From: Chlorocebus sabaeus
Taxonomy: Eukaryota; Chordata; Mammalia; Primates; Cercopithecidae
Assembly (NCBI RefSeq): GCF_047675955.1
Contig: NC_132923.1
Coordinates: 93,803,137-93,867,136 of the forward strand
Length of the DNA stretch: 64,000 nucleotides
Direction of reading: 5' to 3'
Positions 1 through 10,659 of this stretch are shown here, piece after piece. Under the pieces are notes generated by a model that was not told where the DNA came from, did no database searches, and saw only the letters and a program-made list of their open reading frames with translations. How positions within the stretch are numbered: the first letter of the stretch is position 1; each line of letters begins with the position of its first letter. Both the position numbers and the translations under genes were made by a program.

Positions 1-999
1 ATCCCTTAGGAATTAGTACAAAAATGGAGAATCCTACATCTACAAAGAAGTTCATTTCAGTATTGATTACAAACCATGCATCATATTATGCATCCATTTA
101 AGATAGATGTATTCAATGTGCAGTAACTTGGAGCAATGCATGTGATATAATATGAAGTGGAGAAAAGCAGTCTACCAAATGACTAGTATACAACAAGTGC
201 AAGTTTATATATACAAAAATATGTATAAAATAGTGGAAGAAAATACACTGAAAAGAAAAAGCCGTTGGTTTTGGGGAAGTGGAATCATGGTTGATCCCCT
301 TTTCATATTCCCTATCTTCCAGTCTTTCAAGAATATTATCATAACAGGATGTTGACTGGGACTTTTCCTGTTATCTCAAAAGATCTTGAGATCTTTACAT
401 CTTTACTTTTTAAAAGAGTCTCAGCAAGTTGCTAGACACAAACCAATCCTGTGACCATCACTCCATTATCACATACCTATAGACTACAAGAAAAGACTTG
501 AAATGTGAAAGAGAAGTTCATTAAACAGGAAAATGTAGTCTTTATTGTAGGGGAGAGTAATGTGGCTTTTTCCCTCCTGGGCTGTCCTCTAGGTCTCCTC
601 CCCACTTTTGCCCCATGATGACATTGGACAGGTGCACCAGGAGGACTTGGGACGTTTTGGTGTGTCCCTTGGAATTTTGGGGATATGTGAGTCTGATGTC
701 TCCTGCACACCTGGAGAATTCTAAAGGCAAAGGCTGACTGGAGAGGCCCGTGAAAGAAGAAAGAGGAGAAAGGGCAACTGAGGGACAGCCAACAGTGGGA
801 CTTCCTGATTTGGTGTTGCAAGGATGTGTGTGTTTAATATGGGATTTGGCAGTGTGCATCATGCTTGGAAACTTAACTTGGCTCCTTGGTCCCTACCCTT
901 GTGGAGGTTATACTCTGAGTGGGAGGCAGATAGTAGTCAAAAAGTCCTATAAATAAACATAAACCTACTTGTTGGAAGTATTAAATAGAAAGGTGCATG
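1..999. other. No gene or repeat recognised
   Basis: Ordinary non-coding sequence. Short open frames on both strands overlap one another and show no domain or splice context. I see nothing assignable here. Confidence 0.5.
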
Positions 1000-1430
1000 G
1001 TGCTACATGAGCATATAGTAGGTACGCTTAGCCTCATCAGAAAGGTCTGGGAGGGTTTCCTTGTGGAAGTGTTGTATGAGATCCTAAAATAAGAGTTGAC
1101 CAGAGAAAATTTGTAGGGGAGGATGAGAGCATTCCTGGGGGAAGGCAACAACATATGCCAAGTTCCTGTTACTAGAAGGAGCTTGCCTGTGCAAGGAACA
1201 GAAAGAAGGTCCAGTCGGGCAGAAAGCAAGGGAGAGCAGGTGCAGAAGTGCAAGGCCAACCATGGGCCTTGTGGGCCACATAGGAATTTAGTCCTTTATC
1301 TGAACAGCTCTGGAAAGGGATTAAAGCGTTTGAACCTGGGGATGATGTTCTAAGACTTGTGATTTGAATGGATCATTCTAGCTGAAGTGTGGAGAAGAGA
1401 TTATCAGAAGAGAATGCATGCAGGTGTAGC
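1000..1430 (+). repeat. Ancient interspersed repeat, family unnamed
   Basis: Resembles a widespread old mammalian repeat whose consensus runs through an aggaacag segment, a ggaccttgtgggcca-like segment and a later 'total weight' of ggattgaac-like text. The sequences at 6060-6450 and 40690-41010 look like the same family. Too diverged for me to name. Confidence 0.4.
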
Positions 1431-1925
1431 TCTTTTTACTAATTTTGCCTGGAATATAGTGGGACATTTCGATCTTCAGAGTATTTCTTTGGAAATTCAG
1501 AAAGTGTTTTCCTATATATTATACCTTTGGATCTACTTATTCTGGTTCTCTGATCCATTTACTGTTTTCTTCTTTAGACATTCTTTAATGCTTACAGGTT
1601 GGATCTATGTAACTCATCCTCCATTCTGTAATTATCAGAATTTTCCTTCTTTTCCCTTCCATTCTGAGAAGATTTTAATGTTTATACAAGGTCCATTTTT
1701 CTGTTTATTCTCTCCAGTTTAGGTTATATTTTGACCGTTGTGTCAAATTTTATTGTATTGTATTTCTTCATTTAATTTCTTATCTCAGTCTATTACCTTC
1801 TTACTCTTGTACCTGATTGAAATAAGAGAAAACCTATTTAAAAATACTTTTGTTGTCTGCCTTTCAAATAAGGGCTTTTTCTTAGAATCTTCAGGACGGT
1901 TTTCTGTTCTCATGAACTACAGATG
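1431..1925. other. AT-rich sequence, possibly old antisense L1/HAL1
   Basis: T-rich on the plus strand in a style similar to old antisense L1 ORF1 regions elsewhere in the window. No diagnostic segment found, so the assignment is weak. Confidence 0.25.
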
Positions 1926-2205
1926 TATATTATGGTTGTGGCCATGGGAGTGGTGAAATGGTGCAGCTGAATGATGGTGTTTGCAATGATAATGGGGTGA
2001 TGATAATATTGATGATGGTGATAATAATGGTTAAATGATGAGTTGGTGATAATACTGAGAATGATAATGTAATAGGAAAAGGACAATAGTTCTGGGATGA
2101 CGGTGAAGCAAAGCGATGATGAGAATACTGATGGGTGATGAGGTTGTAATGATGTATGATGAAAATAACAGAGTGATAGTGGTGGTGAAAGTGGAGGTGT
2201 CTTGG
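1926..2205. repeat. Degenerate GAT-rich simple repeat
   Basis: Dense gatgat, gataat and ggtgat units on the plus strand with many substitutions, over about 280 bp. An old imperfect trinucleotide array, not coding; the matching 129-aa minus-strand frame is low-complexity His/Ile/Thr text. Confidence 0.75.
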
Positions 2206-2559
2206 GTATGTGCTTCGTAGCTAGTGTACACACTTGGGAGAGAATTAGGTAAAAGTTAAAACAAGTTTTTTCGGATGCCTCTGAGGGACACTGAGTCACT
2301 TACACTTTTTCTGCTTTGCAGCTGGTGTTGGCCCAGCTGCCTATTAAGCTGAAGTTCTTAATGATGTTCCTTCCATTTTCGGAAGCACTGAACTTAACAA
2401 GCCTCCCAGGAATTCTCACTTCTGAGCAGCTCAACTGTGGCTTAATTGGGCCACAGTCAGGAGAGAAGACTCCTGAGGCAGAGGGACCCAGAAGTGGCCC
2501 CCAATTACTGGGGAATAAACCTGGAGCCTCATAGCAGGAGGAGGAAAGAGAAAGAGTGG

Positions 2560-3261
2560 AGACTGTCAAGATACTACAGAACGTAGCTCTCTGTATAATT
2601 GGCAGTTCTTATATCCTCCTGGGGAGTGTCAGCCTAATGCAGAGCTTGTGGGAGATTCTCAGCAGCTCAAAGCCTGGGGCCTGTGATTATGCCTGCAAAG
2701 CGACATACATAATTCTAACGCAGGTCCCTGAATTCAGGTAATTATGTGTCTGCCTGAGAAGTTTTTATCCACCTTCAGCTATCCTTGACATGCAAACCAG
2801 TCACTGAAGATCAGTGCTATTAGGAGCCTTCAAGGTTGACTTTGCTAGTTTTTAAGTGACAGTGCAAGGGCTAGTACAAGCTGGCTACATCAGAAGCCTC
2901 TCAAGTTTCATTGCTATTGTTTGTAGTTTCTTCTATTTTTTTTCTAATTACACGAGTAGCCATTAATGTGCTCATTATAAACATTCAAATACAAACAAGT
3001 AAAGGTTCTCTTTGATCCTCTCTTCAACACTAGCCCTCACACCAGAGGTTAAGTCTGCTTCCACACTTTAAAAAAATATGCTTTAATATTACATGTGTGA
3101 ATATAAAGAAATATGATTTTTTCTGTTTCTTTTTTCTAAGGTAAAGGATATAATGACATAACATAACAATAATACAAATTATCAACTATTTTTATTGCTA
3201 GGTCAAACATATATATATATACGCACACACTAACTTTTAATGGATGCTTCCAAAAGGGCAA
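2560..3261. other. No gene recognised
   Basis: Non-coding sequence with a short alternating at/ac run near 3207-3230. Part of 2930-3060 may be an old L1-derived 3' region, but I cannot show it. Confidence 0.4.
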
Positions 3262-4325
3262 TATTCAATTTAAAGTCTCATCAAGAATGGTCATTAGAGG
3301 CTGGGCGGTGGTTCACACCTGTAATCCCAGCACTTTGGGAGACTGAGGCAGGAGGATCACAAAGTCAGGAAAGTGAGACCAGCCTGGCTAAAACGGTGAA
3401 ACCCCATCTCTACTAAAAACACAAAGAATTAGCCGGGCATTGTGGAGGGCGCCTGTAGTCCTAGCTACTCTGGAGGCTGAGGCAGGAGAATGGTGAGAAC
3501 CCGGGAGGTGGAGCTTGCAGTGAGCCGAGATTGAGCCACTGCACTCCAGCCTGGGTGACAGAGCGACACTCCGTCTCAAAAAAAAAAAATAAAAAAAGGT
3601 CATTTGGTCATTACAGAAATGCAAATCAAAGCCACAGTGAGATATCATCTCATGCCCATTAGAATGGCAATCATTAAAAAGTCAGGAAACAACAGATGCT
3701 GGAGAGGATGTGGAGAAATAGGAACGCCTTTACACTGTTGGTGGGAGTGTAAATTAGTTCAACCATTGTGGAAGACAGTGTGGCAATTCCTCAAGGATCT
3801 AGAACTAGAAATATCATTTGACCCAGCAATCCCATTGCTGGGTATATACCCAAAGGATTATAAATCATGCTGCTATAAAGACACATGCACATATATGTTT
3901 ACTGCAACACTATTTACAATAGCAAAGACTTGGAAACAACACAAATGTCCATTAGCAACAGACTGGATAAAGAAAATGTGGCACATATACACCATGGAAT
4001 ACTATGTAGCCATAAAAAAGGATGAGTTCATGTCCTTTGCAGGGACATGGATGAAACTGGAAACCATCATTCTCAGCAAAGTAACACAAGAAGAGAAAAC
4101 CAAATGCTTCATGTTGTCATTCATAAGTGGGAGGTGAACAATGAGAACACATGGACACAGGGCGGGGAACATCACACACTGGGGTCTGTTGGGGGGCGGG
4201 ATAGCATTAGGAGAAATACTTAATGTAAATGACGAGTTGATGGGTGCAGCAAACCAACATGTCACATGTGTACCTATGTAACAAACCTGCACGTTGTGCA
4301 CATGTACCCCAGAACTTAAAAATCT
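3262..4325 (+). mobile_element. L1: L1 (L1P) 3' end, 5'-truncated, split by an Alu
   Basis: The 3599-4325 part encodes the C-terminal part of L1 ORF2 (177-codon frame at 3604-4137 with the GNNRCWRGCGE and WKTVWQFLKDLELE segments), followed by the L1 3' UTR ending near 4320. L1-like sequence resumes just left of the Alu (about 3270-3298), so the Alu landed inside the L1. The left boundary is uncertain. Confidence 0.85.
3299..3598 (+). mobile_element. Alu: Alu (S/Y-like) inside the L1 fragment
   Basis: Complete Alu with both monomers and an A-tail containing one T. A ggtcatt-like segment occurs on both sides as an imperfect target duplication. Confidence 0.93.
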
Positions 4326-4329
4326 ATGA

Positions 4330-4555
4330 AAATATTCATTTTCTCATATCACTGCAATCATTTAAAAAATTTTTGGCCAATCTAATGGGTGAATTAACAT
4401 CTTTAATTTGAATTTCACTGATTGCAAATGAAGTTGGATATCTTTTCAAACGTATATTGGTCATAATAATTTTTTATTTTTTGTGGATTACCTATTCACA
4501 CCACTTGTCCACTTTTTCTATCGGTTTTGTTTTTTTAAATTATTTATATGTTCTG
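4330..4555. other. AT-rich sequence, nothing recognised
   Basis: No open frame, repeat signature or RNA gene seen. Confidence 0.4.
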
Positions 4556-4690
4556 AATATATCCTTTATATGGTATATATAATATATATTTACACATATA
4601 TGTATATATTGTATATATGCATATATGTATATTGTATATATTAACATATATACAATATATAAAGTGTATATGAGTGTATATAAATCTCCT
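4556..4690. repeat. AT-rich microsatellite, (TA)n/(TATG)n mixed
   Basis: About 130 bp dominated by tatata, tatgta and tacata units. It directly precedes an LTR fragment. Confidence 0.85.
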
Positions 4691-4705
4691 TTGTGTATCA
4701 TGTAT

Positions 4706-5028
4706 TGTAAACCAAAAATAAAATTCTAAGCCCTTCACCTGACCATCTGAATGGACCCCTCCGCTCAGCAAAGGCATTCCAAGGCTAACCTGAGAGACTG
4801 GTTCAGGCTGTGAGGGAGGATGGGTGTCAGCCATGCCTTATTATATACTCCTCCCTTTGGAATTACTAATAGAACAGACTCTTTAAGTTGATGAGAAATA
4901 TTTACAATCTATTCTGTCTGAAGTCTGTTACCTGGAAGCTTCATCTGCATGACAAAAAAAAATTTTTGTCTCCACAGCTCCTTATCATCGTAACCCAGAC
5001 CTTCCTTTCTATTGACTCCAGGTCTTTG
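4706..5028 (+). mobile_element. LTR fragment, same family as the provirus LTRs at 30643 and 37511
   Basis: Begins TGTAAACC and runs collinear with the first half of the LTRs at 30643-31255 and 37511-37860. It is lost abruptly where an antisense Alu starts and does not resume after it. The promoter, R and U5 half is absent, so this is a truncated LTR. Confidence 0.8.
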
Positions 5029-5029
5029 T

Positions 5030-5326
5030 TAATTTTTTATTTTTTGAGACAGAGTCTTGCTCTATTGTCTAGGCTGGAGTGCAGTGGCACAGTCTGGGCT
5101 CACTGCAACCTCTGCCTCCCAGGTTCAAGCGATTCTCGTGCCTCGGCCTCCCGAATAGCTAGGATCACAGGTGCCGCTACCACTCCTGGCGAATTTTTGT
5201 ATTGTTAGTAGAGATGGGGTTTCACCATGTTGGCCAGGCTAGTGTTAAACTTCTGACCTCAAATAATCCGCCCACCTTGGACTCCCAAAGTGCTGGGATT
5301 GCAGGCATGAGCCACTGCACTTGGCC
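5030..5326 (-). mobile_element. Alu: Alu, antisense
   Basis: Reverse-oriented Alu beginning with an interrupted T run and ending at the Alu head (ttggcc). Moderately diverged. It replaces the 3' half of the adjoining LTR. Confidence 0.92.
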
Positions 5327-5439
5327 TCTTTTTTCTATTTCATTAATGTATGTGTTTACTTTTATTCTATTTTATTTTGTCAGTATTAAATTGTTTTTAA
5401 ATAGTTGTTATTACATTTAAGCGTACTGCATTTATTTTT

Positions 5440-5720
5440 AATTTTTTGAAAAAGTATTTTTTTCTGGTAGGTGTATTGAAGTCTATAAAATTTTCCCTGA
5501 GTGTGTCTTTAGCTTCAATCTACCTGTCTTTATATGAAATGGTCATTTTTTTGTTATTCATTGATACACAGATTGTAATTTCCATTTTGATTTTCTGTTT
5601 AACCCAAGTAATTTTGAATATTGCTTTTAAATTTCCAAGCATATACTTTGATCACATCTTAGTTGTTAATGTCTAATTTTATTGCATTGTATTCAATGAA
5701 TGCAGCCTGCTTGTGTCTTT
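5440..5720 (-). mobile_element. L1: Ancient L1 (L1M) fragment, antisense
   Basis: T-rich text matching the style of old L1 ORF2 read backwards (Cys-poor region before the endonuclease end). No intact frame; assignment by resemblance only. Confidence 0.45.
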
Positions 5721-6059
5721 TTGGGAGAAAAATTAAAAATTAAAAATGATTTTATTTTAAAAAATTAAAAATGCTTAATGCATGGTCAATTTTTGGTGAA
5801 TGGCCTCCTCTTGCATTCAGTTTTGGTCGGCTATATTTTACCTCCTAGTATTTTTTTATCCAGAGGATTTATATGGGAAGTGAATTATCTGTGTCCCCAC
5901 AACATCTGAAAATGTTTTTATATTATACGCACATATATGACAGCTTGCACAGTATTCAATGAACATTTATTGAGAGTCCTCTATGTATAAGCATAGCACT
6001 AGGAGCTGAATATTAAAATGAAAAACCTATGTCTCCCATTTTTGAAGAATTCACAGCTT

Positions 6060-6450
6060 CATGGGTAAGACAAAAGATATATAAATTACCATGGAAGTGG
6101 TTAACAGGGGGCAACTCACCTTGTTGGGGGGAAAAAAGCAGAGGAATTCAGAAAGTCTTCACTAGCAAGGTGATCTTTTAGTGGGCGTTAAAATTGGACT
6201 TAAAAGGCTAGGAGGAGGAAATCCTGGGGACACATGAAGAGAAAGTTTGCAAGACTCAGAAATGTGAGAGAAGAAAATATATCTGCACATGGTCAAGTTG
6301 TCCAAAGCAACTGGAGCAAAAGTGTATGGGTTGAAGTATCAGAAGAAAAAAATAGGATGGATATATTATTATCAAATGACAAAAAGCTGCAATATCAGGC
6401 TAAGGAGTTCGGACTTTATCCTGTGAGTGATGAAAGCGCAGTGTTGGAGC
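6060..6450 (+). repeat. Ancient interspersed repeat, family unnamed
   Basis: Similar in order of segments to 1000-1430 and 40690-41010, preceded at 5945-6060 by a MIR/L2-like segment starting with acatttattgag-like text. The 97-codon frame at 6234-6527 has no recognisable domain and is probably chance. Confidence 0.4.
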
Positions 6451-6529
6451 CAAGACTTTACTCAGATTTCCTAAGTCTAATCACAGGTTGCTTAACTCTA
6501 TACTGCATGGTCTGTCTCCTTGGTTAGTT

Positions 6530-7035
6530 AGCAAGGCCCTGAATGTGATTGGAAGCCTTCTTCAGACATGCCTCCTACCCGCCTTGCATGCGACTTTTAG
6601 AATATACTGGGGTAATAATTCTCCTCAGAACATTCTGTTTTCTTTCATGTCTTAGTATGATCAGGGTTGGCTTGGTTGAGGGATTGCTAAAGCATCTAGT
6701 GTGGACTTTCTTTCCCTCAGCAACCCAGTTGCCAGGCACCTGAGGACCAAACCAATTTGTACGTCATAGGGAAAGACCACAGTTCCAGCACCGGAGAGGT
6801 CTAGAGCACACACATGGAGTTCAGAGGAGAGCTAAACACAGATAGAAACCACACAGGCAAGACCCGGAGGTTGGATGAGGATGGGATTTGGGCAAGGTAG
6901 GTGGGGAACAAGTTAGGAGGGGACTGGACAATAGTCATAAACACCACACAACACTGGGCAGGTGGGCAAGTGGTTTGTGATCAAGCTAGGCTACCTCAGT
7001 TCTGCAGATGCTGCTCCTGCTAATGAGATATTCTC
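6530..7035. other. No gene recognised
   Basis: Mixed-composition non-coding sequence without recognised repeats. Confidence 0.4.
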
Positions 7036-7305
7036 TCTTCCTTTCTTCATGTAGACAACTCCTATTTATCCTTCAAGGCCCAACTGAATGTCTCTTCTTC
7101 CAGGAAACCCTTCCTGACCTTTCTTAGACACAATTCCTCCCTCTGACTTTCTACAGTACCCTGTGCCAGCCTCCACTAATCAATTAGTTTAATTTTTTGC
7201 TCATATGGCCACCTCTCCCTTTAGACTGTGAGCTCGCCAGTACAGAAACAATGTCATTTATTTTCATATCCAAGTACCTAGAGAGGAACTGTACATAGTA
7301 TGTAA
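7036..7305 (+). mobile_element. L2: L2 3' end
   Basis: Carries the order typical of an L2 tail: ccttcaaggcccaact, then ccaggaaacccttcctgac, then tagactgtgagctc, then a segment like 'agtacctag...acatagtat'. Old and diverged. Confidence 0.75.
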
Positions 7306-7469
7306 GAAGGATCCCTGGGAGACAACAAAATACCAAAGCTGGCTTTCATCACAGGGTGCCTGCAAAACCCAGGAGACCTTGAAATGCTGCTTCTATAACT
7401 GCATGGAGTGTGGAGGACAGGAGACGAAATCAGGGCTTGTTAAAGATGGGGAATGCAACGGAAGATCTG

Positions 7470-8420
7470 TATGCAGAACTTCAACCCTGAAGAACTACAC
7501 TTACATTTTAAGAGTGAACAAGTAACAAACTCTTCTATATAGGAGACAACAGAAAACTTTGCCCATTTGGAACCCCACTAGGAAGACAAACATATCTCCC
7601 TGAGATGTTTGTTACAAAAAGCTCAGCCTTAAGAGAGTTTGAAGTCCAAAATTTTACCACCTGCATGAATTAAAACAGTCTCAATAAAATAAAGTGGTAA
7701 CAGATTGGTAGTACCTCCCTTTCCAGGCAACTGGTTGAAACAAATGCAAACTCTTTCTGGAGAAATTCAGCTTTCAATTCTGACCTCAAAGAATTTTCAT
7801 AGTTCAAGGTCAAGTAAAAATGAGCAGCTCAGAGTAAAAAAAAAAAAAAAAAAAAAAAAGAAACATGTAGGAAACAACACACCATATGTGAAGAAAAACC
7901 AGAAACATGAGATAGTTGAAACATATTACGGATTTTAGATACCGAAAATATTTAATACAGAATAGGAAATAGAAACTTTAAAATATGCATAAGGAATGAG
8001 ACCCTATAATAAGTGATCAAGAAGATTTTTTTAAAGAACCAGGTAGAAAATAATCAAAATAAACTAAATAGATAGATTAAGCAACAATTAGATGAGGTTG
8101 AACAAAGACTGATAAACTTGAAGATATATTTAATGAACTTCAAATTATGTAGAAGAACAAAGAGGTAGAAAATAGAAAAGATTTGAGAAGATCTAACACA
8201 TAGCTAATTGGAGATCCAGAAGATAAGAATAAATGGAATGGAAAAGGGGCAATATGTGAAGATATATGGCTCAGAATAGTCTGGTCATATTGATGATATT
8301 ATTATTTGGGAATAGCATTTCGGATTTGGATCATAATCCTGAAAGACACAATCACAAAGGTTGAAATGCTGAAATCTTAGAAGAGCAAAATTCCTAAACA
8401 GAAGATTGGAAAATTTTATA
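7470..8420 (+). mobile_element. L1: Ancient L1M/HAL1 ORF1-like sequence, first part
   Basis: A-rich sense-strand text that resembles the coiled-coil and RNA-binding part of an old L1 or HAL1 ORF1, with a segment akin to 'agaaggtctaacatatgtctaattggagttccagaag' at about 8190-8225. It resumes at 9945-10200. An A-run of about 24 sits at 7836-7859. No open frame survives. Confidence 0.55.
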
Positions 8421-8429
8421 GGAAATGCT

Positions 8430-8770
8430 CATGTCAGTATATATCAAATCATACAAGAATTTCAAAAAATAGCACCATGTAGAAAATGAATGTGAACTTA
8501 CTGTCTGAGGCAAGCCATGTTCTAAAAGAATTAAAAAAAAAACCCATCTATTCATCATGATGCAAGACTTTGAAATATAGTTAATGATTGTGAAAAGTAG
8601 CCAGCTCCAGTGAACTCTCTCTGTACAGTTGCACAATCTATTCCCATAATACGCTTTTTTCATTTGTAGAATTTTCTTTGCATTATTTCCAATACTGAAG
8701 GCATAAATTGTATAGAGACAGAGAGAACTAATTTGTTTTATGCATTCTTTGCAATTTTTTTTCTCTTTTT
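8430..8770. other. Unassigned sequence between halves of the old L1 ORF1
   Basis: No recognised repeat; part of the material separating 8420 from 9945. Confidence 0.35.
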
Positions 8771-8771
8771 A

Positions 8772-9053
8772 CTTTTTTTTTTCAATGCAGGGTCTCACTC
8801 TGTTGCCTCAGTGGTGCAATCTTGGCTCACTGCAGCCTCGATGTCGCAGCCTCATATGATCCTCCCACCTCAGCCTTCTGAGTAGCTGGGACTATAGGTG
8901 CACACCACCACGCCCTGCTAATTTTCATATTTTTTGTAAAGACTAAGTTTCATCATGTTGTCCAAGCTGGTCTTGAACTCCTGAGCTCAAGCAATCCACC
9001 TGCCTTGGCTTCCCAAAATGCTGGGATTGCAGGTGTGAGCCATCACACCTGGC
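8772..9053 (-). mobile_element. Alu: Old Alu (AluJ-like), antisense
   Basis: Both monomers recognisable, heavily substituted, ending at the Alu head near 9053. Confidence 0.88.
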
Positions 9054-9316
9054 TTCTTTGTAAATTTGATTCCACAAAAGTGCATCATCACAAGGTTGAC
9101 TGTGTCTAAGCATTGTGCACAAATGTAAAAACATTGAAACTTAATAAATGAAGATATGTTCTTTTTGTGCATCTGCATTTTTGAAAGATACAATTTCTCA
9201 AGATCTTGGCTCTTTGGACAACAGAATATGTGATGGTGACCCATGGTGGTGGTTTTGATTGACCTCATAAAAATAAACTTACGTTGTTGTAGCTAGATTC
9301 ATCTCTAAAAATATGG
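9054..9316. other. Unassigned sequence
   Basis: No repeat or gene recognised between two old Alus. Confidence 0.35.
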
Positions 9317-9479
9317 GGAAAAATAGCTGGGGATGGTGGTGTGTGCCATAGTCCCAGTTACTTAGGAGGCTGAGGTGAGAGAATCACTTGAGCCCAGGAG
9401 TTCGAGGCTACAGTGAGCTATTATGCCACTGCACTCCAGCCTGGGGCAACCAAGTAAGACCCCATCTCTAAACAAAACA
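9317..9479 (+). mobile_element. Alu: Old Alu right-half or monomer
   Basis: Starts in the central part of Alu (agctggg-like), includes gcactccagcctgggcaac-like text and ends in an interrupted A-rich tail. The 5' half is missing. Confidence 0.8.
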
Positions 9480-9814
9480 GGTGTTCATCAAGGTGTTTCA
9501 GAGGACTGCAGTTGTAAAGCTGGGCACACACAATTACCAAATATAGTGATACACATTTATACATTTTTCCTTTTGACCTGTTTCTTTATAAATACGGTTC
9601 TTTGCTCATAACTTTTATACTGTGTGACCATCGTTGGTATACCTGAGTGTTTATGCTTACAAAAATATGTAGGTTATATTATTGCCTATTTTATTGTGTA
9701 AAGTGGTCTATGAAGTGTTGTCGTGTTTTTATGTTTTGCAAATAAATCCCCTTTAAAAAATGTTACTGCATCTTTTAAAGAATTTTTACAATTACTTTCC
9801 CAGTATTATATTGT
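9480..9814. other. Unassigned AT-rich sequence
   Basis: No gene, no recognised repeat; may belong to the same inserted element as the motif cluster that follows. Confidence 0.35.
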
Positions 9815-9945
9815 CAAGATTTTGATCTTTCAGGATTGTGATTCTCAGGGTTTTAGGCTTGAGGATCTTGATCTTTCCGGGTTTCAGCATTCAGGATAAT
9901 GGTGTCTGGGATTGTGTATTGTGGGATTGTGATAAACTCCCAGAT
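9815..9945 (+). repeat. Cluster of degenerate GGATT-type short repeats
   Basis: Repeated units like ggattgtgattctcagg, aggatcttgatctttc, ggataatggtgtctgg and ggattgtgtattgtgg follow one another. This resembles the subterminal motif arrays of some hAT-type DNA transposons, but I cannot assign a family. Confidence 0.5.
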
Positions 9946-10200
9946 ATTTCAATAAATACTAAGCAAGATGAAAATAAAATCCACACCTAGATATCATAAT
10001 GTAATTTCAGATCAACAAAGAAAAACAGAAGATCTTGTAAGCAGCCAGAGAAAAAGGGTATTTTACCTATAAAGGAATGGCAAATAGAACTAACTGCTAT
10101 CTTCACAGCACCAATGGTAGAATCCAGTAGAGAATAAAGTAATATCATCAATGTGCTGAAAGGAAATTATCTCCATCCACACTCTTATATACTGATAATC
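9945..10200 (+). mobile_element. L1: Ancient L1M/HAL1 ORF1-like sequence, second part
   Basis: Matches the order of the C-terminal part of old L1 ORF1 (gcagccagagaaaaag, then cctataaaggaatgg, then atcaatgtgctgaaagg). Collinear continuation of 7470-8420. Confidence 0.6.
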
Positions 10201-10214
10201 TGTCTTTCAGGTAT

Positions 10215-10301
10215 AAGACTTTTTACTTGTTAGTATTTGTAGTTATTATATATTACTACTACATACCTAGCAGTGGAATTGTTGGGGCACACAGAAACCT
10301 A
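10215..10301 (-). mobile_element. L1: Small ancient L1 fragment, left of L1 copy A
   Basis: Contains acctagcagtggaattgttgg, which recurs at about 19020-19045 in the longer ancient L1. The other half lies at 18067-18115, so L1 copy A was inserted into it. Confidence 0.7.
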
Positions 10302-10659
10302 TGTTTAACTTTTTTATTATTATTATTATACTTTAAGTTCTGGGACACACGTGCAGAACGCGCAGGTTTGTTTCATAGGTATACACATGCCATGGTGGTT
10401 TGCTGCACCCATCAACCCGTCCTCTGCATTAGGTATTTCTCCTAATGCTATCCCTCCCCTAGCCCCCAGTCCCCCAAAAGGCCCCAGTGTGTGATGTTCC
10501 TCTCCCTGTGTCCATGTGTTCTCATTGTTCAACTCCCACTTGTGAATGAGAACATGCGGTGTTTGGTTTTCTGTTCCTATGTTAGTTTGCTGAGAATAAT
10601 GGTTTCCAGTTTCATCCGTGTCCCTGCAAAGGACACGAGCTCATCCTTTTTATGGCTGC

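Noticed and set aside
1910..2299. 129-codon minus-strand His/Ile-rich frame
   Set aside because: Translation of the degenerate GAT repeat.
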